This document shows positions 58,212 through 64,000 of a stretch of 64,000 nt of DNA, one piece after another. The stretch comes from Haematococcus lacustris (taxonomy: Eukaryota > Chlorophyta > Chlorophyceae > Chlamydomonadales > Haematococcaceae). The stretch's first letter is position 1, and each line of letters begins with the position of its first letter. The stretch lies in assembly GCA_030144725.1 (NCBI GenBank), contig JASKMD010000021.1:2475337-2539336 (forward strand), read 5' to 3'. Under the pieces are notes generated by a model. It saw only the letters and a program-made list of their open reading frames with translations. It made no database searches and was not told the origin of the DNA. The position numbers and the translations under genes are program-made.

Positions 58212-61200
58212 CAGCAGCAGGCGGCTGAAACAGGCTGAAGTAGGCTGAACTAAGCTTTAGCTGCCTTTCAATAGGAGCGGTGTGGTGTTTGTGTTAACTG
58301 AGACAGTGCTGAGTCGGCAGAAGCCATGTAATGACGATGTTGTAGATCTTGTTGATAACAGCGGCAGCAGCAGCAGCAGCAGCAGCAGCAACGTGCAGCG
58401 AATACCGCAGCACCCACGTGCAGCAGCAGCAGCAGCAGTAGCAGCAACGCGCAACGGCAGCAACCAAACTGAGGTACAGACACAGGCTTGCCCACAGAGC
58501 AGCAGCTGGAGTGGTAGGAGGTCTCCAGTCTCCCTGCTGCTGATGCTGCTGCCACTGCAGGCCCAGCACTGTCTATGCTGCCTGAGTGCTGCACATCACT
58601 CCATGGCCCTGCCTGCACCACCTTGCCCTGCATCAAGGGCTCTGCTTCCTGGCCTTCCCTCTTGCTTCGCTGCAAGGGTCCCAGCCCCCCTGCTGCTCTT
58701 GCTGCTCTTGCTGGTGCTGCTGCTGCTGCTGCTGGTGCTGGTGCTGCTGCTGTGCACTGCCCCGCCCGGGCCCCACCTTCTCCACAGCCAGCAGCACCCA
58801 CTCCTTGTCCCCGTCACTGTACTCCACCTGCAAGCAGTGCGGAGGGTGACATACAACCGCATCCATGAGCTGGGTACAGCATGCGGAACGGCCAATGAGA
58901 GCATTGCCCTCCATGCCATGCATGCCCTCCATGCCCTGCATGCCCTCTTGCCCTATGATTTCTCTTGCTCTCCTACTTCTTTGGCATTATCACACCGGAC
59001 AGCTTCAGCCACACCTAGCAGCCTTAGGGGTGATGGGGTGGGCCATACAGTTCAAGCCTTCGTGCCCACACCAGACCTGTTCCGTCTGACTGAGCTGGCT
59101 GGAGGCTGTCCAGCTGCAGACATTGACCGCGACATGCAGACATTGACTGCAACATGTCTGGCTGCAGACATTGACCTGGAGTTGTGGCGTGTGCTGAGGC
59201 CGGGCTGCTGAAGGACATCGAGGCCTACAGGCAGAGCCTCATGAAAGCCGGCAGTGCTGGCTCCAGGCTCCAGCCAGCCTCCCAATCACCCTGTGAGGCC
59301 TGGCCTTGACCTCCTGCTCACAATCAACCTGACACCTCCCAGGCTTCTGCCATGCCACTAGCAGACATTGCCACATGTGTGGGTTGTGCATACAGGACTA
59401 CTGGCATGGCTTCCAGGCAGAGCTGTAGCCTTGAGGAGCTGGGGCCACTCAGCTGCTGCGTGCCACATGCCCCAGTGCCACCGCGATGTGTGGGCCTTGC
59501 CAGCAGTTAGTCAGATGGAAGGGCAGCTCACGGTGGGCAGGGGCAAAGGCTGGGGCTGAGCAGGGCAAGGAGCCCCGGAGGCAGCCTGGCCCTGCTGCCC
59601 CCTGCACTGCCCTCCTGCTTGCCCTGCCCGCCTGGCACAGCTGCAGCATGGGCCTCACATGGTGCTTGCCTGACGCAGCGTCATAGCCCGTGATGCGCCC
59701 TGCGAACCAGGCGCTGTGGTTTGGCCAGAACAGCCTGACGCTGCGGCCCAGCATGCCCTCCGGGGTCACCTTCAGGCTCACGTCATGGCTGGAGATACAC
59801 AGCCAAGGGCAGGCAGGTGGGCAGCTGGGCAGGCATACAGGCAGGCAATTGGGCAGGCATTGTGGCATTTTGGCAGGCTGGCAGGCAGCAACAGCCACAC
59901 TAGGAGCATAACAGGGCCCATTCGGGAGCAAGGGGGGGTGGGAGACCGGCATGGAGTTTTTCAGGTGGCTGGGTGGGCAGGTGAAGGAGTGTGGAATATG
60001 AGTAGGGTTTGAATGGGGCAGGAGCAGGCAGGCCGGCTGTACCACAAAACGCTGCAGGCCAGCTAAAGGACAAGGCTAGTAAGCAAGCTGGCTGAAGGAA
60101 AAGGCGCTTGGCGCACTCCATGCTAATGACTGAAAGAGGCAGGCCGGCAGGCAGGGTCATGGGGTGGTGGGTGTTGGCTGATGACGCAGGGAGCATGGCA
60201 GCTGTCCATGCCACTGTCCACAAGCACCGCAACAGGCACACACTATAGAGGTCAGGGTCAGGGAGGTCAGGTCAGGGTCAGGGAGGCAGGGTCAGGGAGG
60301 TCAGGGAGGGTGGCAAAGGCAGCGCACCCAGGAGGAGGATCTCATATCAGGCCCCTCCTGTCCACCAGCTTCCTCGACCCCCCAACCTCATCCCCTCCGT
60401 CCACCCCACAACACACTGCCCCACAAGAGTGCTCTCTGCCTCAGCCCTTCGCCTCCACCAGCTTTTTTATCCCCCCATCCCCCACCTACCCCCTAACCGC
60501 CCCACACCCCACAACACACTGTGCCCTACCGCACACAACGCCCCTCCACCCACGACCTCGCCCAACCCCACCCGACGTCACCTCACCCCATCCCACTCCA
60601 CCCCACCCTCTTGATGCCCACGTCACCTCCAACCCCTCGCACGCCACACCACCCTCTTCCCCATTGCCCCTCCCCCCAATCTCACCCCCTCCACCTCACT
60701 CACTCGTGCCACTGCAAGTGGCCTGCCTTGGCCCTCTGAAACACGCGCCACGCCTCCAGCAGCCTGCGCACCAGGCACTGCGCCGCCGCTCCCTGCGGCC
60801 CCGGGCCGTGGCAGGCGGGCCCCAGCAGGCCTGGCCCGGGCCTGCGCAGCACTGCCCCCTGCAGCCGCAGCTCCGCCAGCAGCCGCAGCGCCGCCGGCCT
60901 ACTGCCCATGGCTGCTTGCACACCAAGGCCCCCACTGACCGCCCGGCTGGCCAGCAGCAGCTTCAGAGCCTCGCCGGCTGTGGCGGTCTGGGTGCTGGTG
61001 GAGGGGGGGCTGGGTGGGGGGCTGGGCAGCAGCAGGGGCCCCTTGGCGCCCTGGGCCAGGTGCAGGATGGAGGTGGCTCGCTTGTGCAGGGCGTCAACTG
61101 GAGGGGCAGGAGAAGGGGCGGAGGGGGGACCTCAGGGCGCAGGTGGCATCATCACCATCACCATCACCACCACCACCGCCATCACCATTAGCAGCAGCAG

Positions 61201-63992
61201 CAGCAATGGCGTAACATGGCAAGCGCCTGAAAGCTTTGCGGCGACACACACATACACCTCACACCTAACACAGGGGGGTGGTGTATGCAGCCAGGGGGGC
61301 TGGGTGGACACAACCTCATCTGCATCATCCCAATTATCGCCACCAGCTCTACATAGCAAGCGGCTGTCGGTGTTGCTGTCACACACCCCTCCAACCGCAC
61401 AGAGGGTGGTGGTGTATGCAGCCGGGGGGGCAGGGCCAGGGAGGTGTGAGGGTGGTGGTGTATGCAGCCGGGGGGGCAGGGCCAGGGAGGTGTGAGGGTG
61501 GTGGTGTTGGGGCAGTAGAGGGGGCTGGGGCGGGCACGGGGTGCCAGGCAACGCTAATGGGCTGTGTGGGTTCCAGCTGTAGTGCACCTCCACACAGCCA
61601 GCCCAGCATGGCCTGTAAGGTCAGGGGCTGCACCGCCCCTTCCCAGCCATACAACCCCATGGCACATGCCAACGTTGTTTGCTGCAGGCAGTAGCGGCTG
61701 ACCAGCAGGCAACCACTGCTACCCGCCCCTGCAGCCAGTGTACATGGTCCCTCATGCCCCGCCCCTCCTCCCCTAACCTCGTCCACAAGCGCCACACGCC
61801 ACCCTCACAGCAAAGTGGCAAGGGCTCTGTTGAAGTGTGAGCAGTCAAGGCCATCTCTTGCTGATGGTGGTGAGTGATTGAGGCGAGGGGACCGTGGTAA
61901 GAGCAGGTGGTGTGCAGGAGCCCCTCCAATGCTCCTCCCCCTGCTGGCTGCTTCTCAGCAGCTTCTGCCCCATACCCCTCCGCCCTCCTCCCTTGCTCCT
62001 GCCTGCATCCCACCAGCCCTGCTGTCCTCTGGCTGATGTGTGGATGTTGACATGAAGACAGACACAGACTAGCCTGCTGCTGGCTAGGTGACGGCAGCCC
62101 CCTGCAGCCCTGCCCGCCACCCCTCACCTTGGCTCTGTAGGAGGCTGGGCACCCGGGTGACCCCCCTGGCCCTGCCGCCCGCTGCTGCTCCTCCTGCCCA
62201 GCCTGCCTCTGGCGGTGTTTCCCCGCCTCTCGGCGACGCAGCTGGGCGGCGATGGGGGCCAGCAGCTGCCTTACCCCTCCCCCTGCCGCCTGCAGGGCCC
62301 ACGGCAGGGGAAGGAGGTGCAGCGGGGCGCGCAGCCCTGGCTGCCTTGGCCAAGCCCTCGTCGTAGAGGAGAGTGGCCTTGGCTAGGATGCACCTGGGGG
62401 GTGGGGAGGGAGCAGGGAGCGCAGAATGTGTTGTGGGGAGGGGAGGGGGAGGGGAGCAGGCGAGGCTGCAGGCAGGTAGGCGGAAATGCAGGCAGGGAGG
62501 TGGGAGGCAGGCAGTGGCATACGGGGTTGGTGGTGCGGGCCATCTCCCCGCAGCTCCCTGGTGCTGACTCACTGTGCCAGGGCGAAGAGCTGGGTGGCGG
62601 TGGGTGGCGGTGCGCATGCCAGCAGGTCTGCAGGGCACTGCACCTTCTCACAGGCCAGCAGCAGCAGCTCACTGTCCCCGTCCTCATACTCCACCTGCAC
62701 ACAGCCAGCCAGCCCAACACAGGCTTACTTACACACACACTCAGACACACAAAAAAAGCACTCAGACACTGGACTTGAGGACAGGCAGCCATGCTGCAGC
62801 ATGGTGGAGCATGGTGGAGTGACCGCTGTACCCTGTCACGCGTGCATGCCCTGCGGCTGCCTGGTGACCAGGGCGCTGCTGACCCCCTGACTCCCTGTGG
62901 CGGCACTGTAGCACCACTGGGTCGTGGCACTGCCTGGCTGCAAGGGACCCTCCACAGGTGGCAGTATAAGTAAGATGCTGACACACAGCAAGCATCAAGC
63001 CAGCCTGTACCACGGCACAACACTAGCCGCAACCATGGCCCTGGAAACCTGACCCTGTGGCACTGTCCGGGCAGGGAGCAGCCCAGCAGGAGCAGCAGCA
63101 GCAGCAGGAGCAGGAGCAGCAGCAGCAGCTGCTGTGGGCCTCAGAGCAGGAGGCACGGGCCCTCACCTCATCTTTCAATAAGCCTCACACCATGCTCTGC
63201 CTAACCATAACATGTATTTAACAACATTGCAACGATGCTGACGCTGACAGCCAGCAATTGTGGTGCTTTGCAGCTCCAAAAGCTGGAGCAGGCCTGAGGC
63301 AGGCCTGGGGTGGGGCTTGACGCTGGTCAGGGGTGTCAGGGTCAGGGTCAGGCTCAGCACACGGCCAGCTAGGGCTAGACTGCTCGACCTGGATTGAGCT
63401 CAGGCTGTCATCATCAGTCGTGATCGCTAGTGCAGGTGCAGACCAGGGCTATGAGTGCCGCTGCCCTCCTCTGCTGCATGCGAGGTGTGCGGTTCGCTCG
63501 TGGCAATGCCAGCATGGTTGAGGCTGTGGGCTAGGTCAGGGTGCGTGGGTGTGGCTTGGGGCGTGGGTGTGGGGGGGGCAAGTGGGCTGGGGGTGTGAGC
63601 TAGGGGGGTGAGGAAGAAATACATGCGGAAGGCTGGGTGTGGCTTGGGTGCAGGGTGATGAATTTAGCCTCAGCCTGACCTTGTGCTGCCAGGAGTGCTC
63701 CCCTTCCCAGCCTGTCACCGTACCCAGGTACCAGGCAGCATCCTGGGGCCACAGCACCTTCACTGGCATGCCCACTAGGTAGCTAGGGCTCACGCGCACT
63801 GCAACATCGCACCTGCAGCACGGCCCAGGCCTAGGTGAGGGGACGGGGCTGGGGCTGGCGCTGACTTGGGTCGGGGCGTTGCCATGCGCACAGTTGTGCC
63901 GTGTTCAGCCAATTGCCGCTGTTATCCACTCACTGCGATGTCCAGGTAAGCTGCCGAAGCTGCTTGGGCATGGCGCCCCGGACCGCGGGCAT
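45973..63992 (-). CDS. Trithorax/ATX-type histone H3 lysine methyltransferase with two N-terminal Tudor-like modules
   Basis: 24 exons on the minus strand: 63992-63934, 63812-63680, 62694-62573, 62393-62128, 61097-60713, 59788-59659, 58827-58777, 58163-57983, 57672-56228, 55975-55748, 55209-55115, 55023-54988, 54824-54720, 54033-53902, 53623-53518, 52998-52314, 51725-51622, 50763-50689, 50289-49123, 49001-48789, 48523-47614, 47209-47125, 46550-46397, 46083-45973. All phases agree: 2325 aa. Domains: Tudor 1 (~21-82, VGMPVKVLWPQDAAWYLG, VEYEDGDSE), Tudor 2 (~322-382), PWWP (~650-780, VVWACYTGSPPWPALL), FYRN (~1001-1090, VLSLGEVDW, PLFRVT), FYRC (to ~1158), PHD (CDVCGG ... WLCDVC), extended PHD (CALCP, CATWVPEAGY, CCLCNQAYGAPIQC, CARH), SET (GKSAIHGWGAFAKV, LLNHSCSP, EELTYDY) and post-SET (CNCGAQNCRG). 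Expected H3K4 methylation at chromatin. The start may lie beyond 64000. Confidence 0.88.
46125..46245. repeat. GGTG/GGCG tetramer-rich tract
   Basis: Tandem GGTGGGCG/GGTGGGTG units (about 28 tetramers) in the last trithorax intron. Confidence 0.9.
46571..46652 (+). repeat. 15-bp tandem repeat
   Basis: Five to six copies of GTGTGTGTGACCAGG with drift, in the trithorax intron just upstream (minus-strand sense) of the exon at 46550. Confidence 0.85.
50500..50600 (+). repeat. ~20-bp tandem repeat
   Basis: Five units of GGCACAGAA(C/T)TGA(T/G)GTGTG type in a trithorax intron. Confidence 0.85.
52360..52491 (-). repeat. Trithorax exon segment with an intronic duplicate
   Basis: Coding part of exon 52998-52314 (Pro-rich stretch then VVAEGVQATELQVAA). 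The same sequence with drift occurs at 54214-54326 in an upstream intron of the same gene. Confidence 0.8.
54214..54326 (-). repeat. Intronic duplicate of a trithorax coding segment
   Basis: Matches 52360-52491, same orientation, lacking ~20 bp of the GGT repeat. It lies in the intron between exons 54824-54720 and 54033-53902 and has no use in the gene model. Confidence 0.8.
55270..55640. repeat. CCCCTCCT/CTTTCACC minisatellite
   Basis: About 20 units mixing CTCCTCTCCC, CTCCTTGCCC and CTCTTTCACC in higher-order blocks, filling the trithorax intron before the FYRN exon (55209). Confidence 0.93.
58180..58212. repeat. CA dinucleotide repeat
   Basis: Pure CA run preceded by ACCC units, 20 bp upstream of the trithorax exon at 58163 on the minus strand. 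Confidence 0.95.
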
Positions 63993-64000
63993 CGCAGCGG

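Noticed and set aside
59052..59285. Repeated GACATTGACCTG/GCAGACATTGAC motif with an open frame
   Set aside because: Three short direct repeats in a trithorax intron; no splice signals join it to the gene.
1..64000. CRISPR arrays, bacterial operons, rRNA operons, tRNA genes
   Set aside because: No spaced direct repeats of CRISPR form, no Shine-Dalgarno-led gene strings, and no rRNA match or tRNA cloverleaf was recognised by eye; a tRNAscan-SE run could still reveal one.

Overview
The window looks like nuclear DNA of a chlorophycean (Chlamydomonas/Volvox-type) green alga. It is GC-rich and full of GC-rich microsatellites and minisatellites. The genes are long and cut into many short exons with GT-AG (sometimes GC-AG) introns, proteins carry Gln/Pro/Ala-rich low-complexity insertions, and TGTAA poly(A) signals lie just 3' of some stop codons. 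Several products are plant/algal or plastid proteins (a BPG2-type GTPase, a thylakoid-lumen FKBP, a Rubisco-methyltransferase-like SET protein, an ATX-type trithorax).

Layout, left to right: (1) BPG2-like circularly permuted GTPase, minus strand, 3' end off the left edge; (2) divergent from it, a SET-domain methyltransferase of the LSMT/SETD3 class (12 exons); (3) an intronless coiled-coil protein on the minus strand (12267-14240), paralogous to a shorter one at 34218-34859; (4) succinyl-CoA ligase alpha subunit; (5) an Sfp/AASDHPPT-type 4'-phosphopantetheinyl transferase; (6) an internally deleted copy of a Fanzor/TnpB-like element (24442-24873); (7) RNA polymerase III subunit RPC6 (minus), divergent from (8) RNase H2 subunit C; (9) about 10 kb (30.3-40.5 kb) that is gene-poor, lower in GC and repeat-rich, with the short coiled-coil paralog, a TATA box, a striking 178-nt hairpin and two weakly supported spliced units; (10) a thylakoid-lumen FKBP on the minus strand whose 3.1-kb third intron holds a longer copy of the Fanzor-like element (41328-43347); (11) an 18-kb, 24-exon trithorax/ATX-type histone H3 methyltransferase on the minus strand to the right edge, with two Tudor-like modules added in front of the usual PWWP-FYRN-FYRC-PHD-ePHD-SET series.

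Exon boundaries were worked out by hand from splice consensus, reading phase and protein-family continuity. For all eight intron-containing cellular genes every intron phase closes. The most unusual objects are: the 35432-35609 hairpin, in which 74 base pairs are interrupted at six places by opposed 5'-GA/GA-3' dinucleotides; the two-copy Fanzor-like element with a conserved 3' inverted repeat that could be its guide-RNA scaffold; the Tudor-Tudor-trithorax architecture; and a high share of GC-AG introns (4 of about 72).
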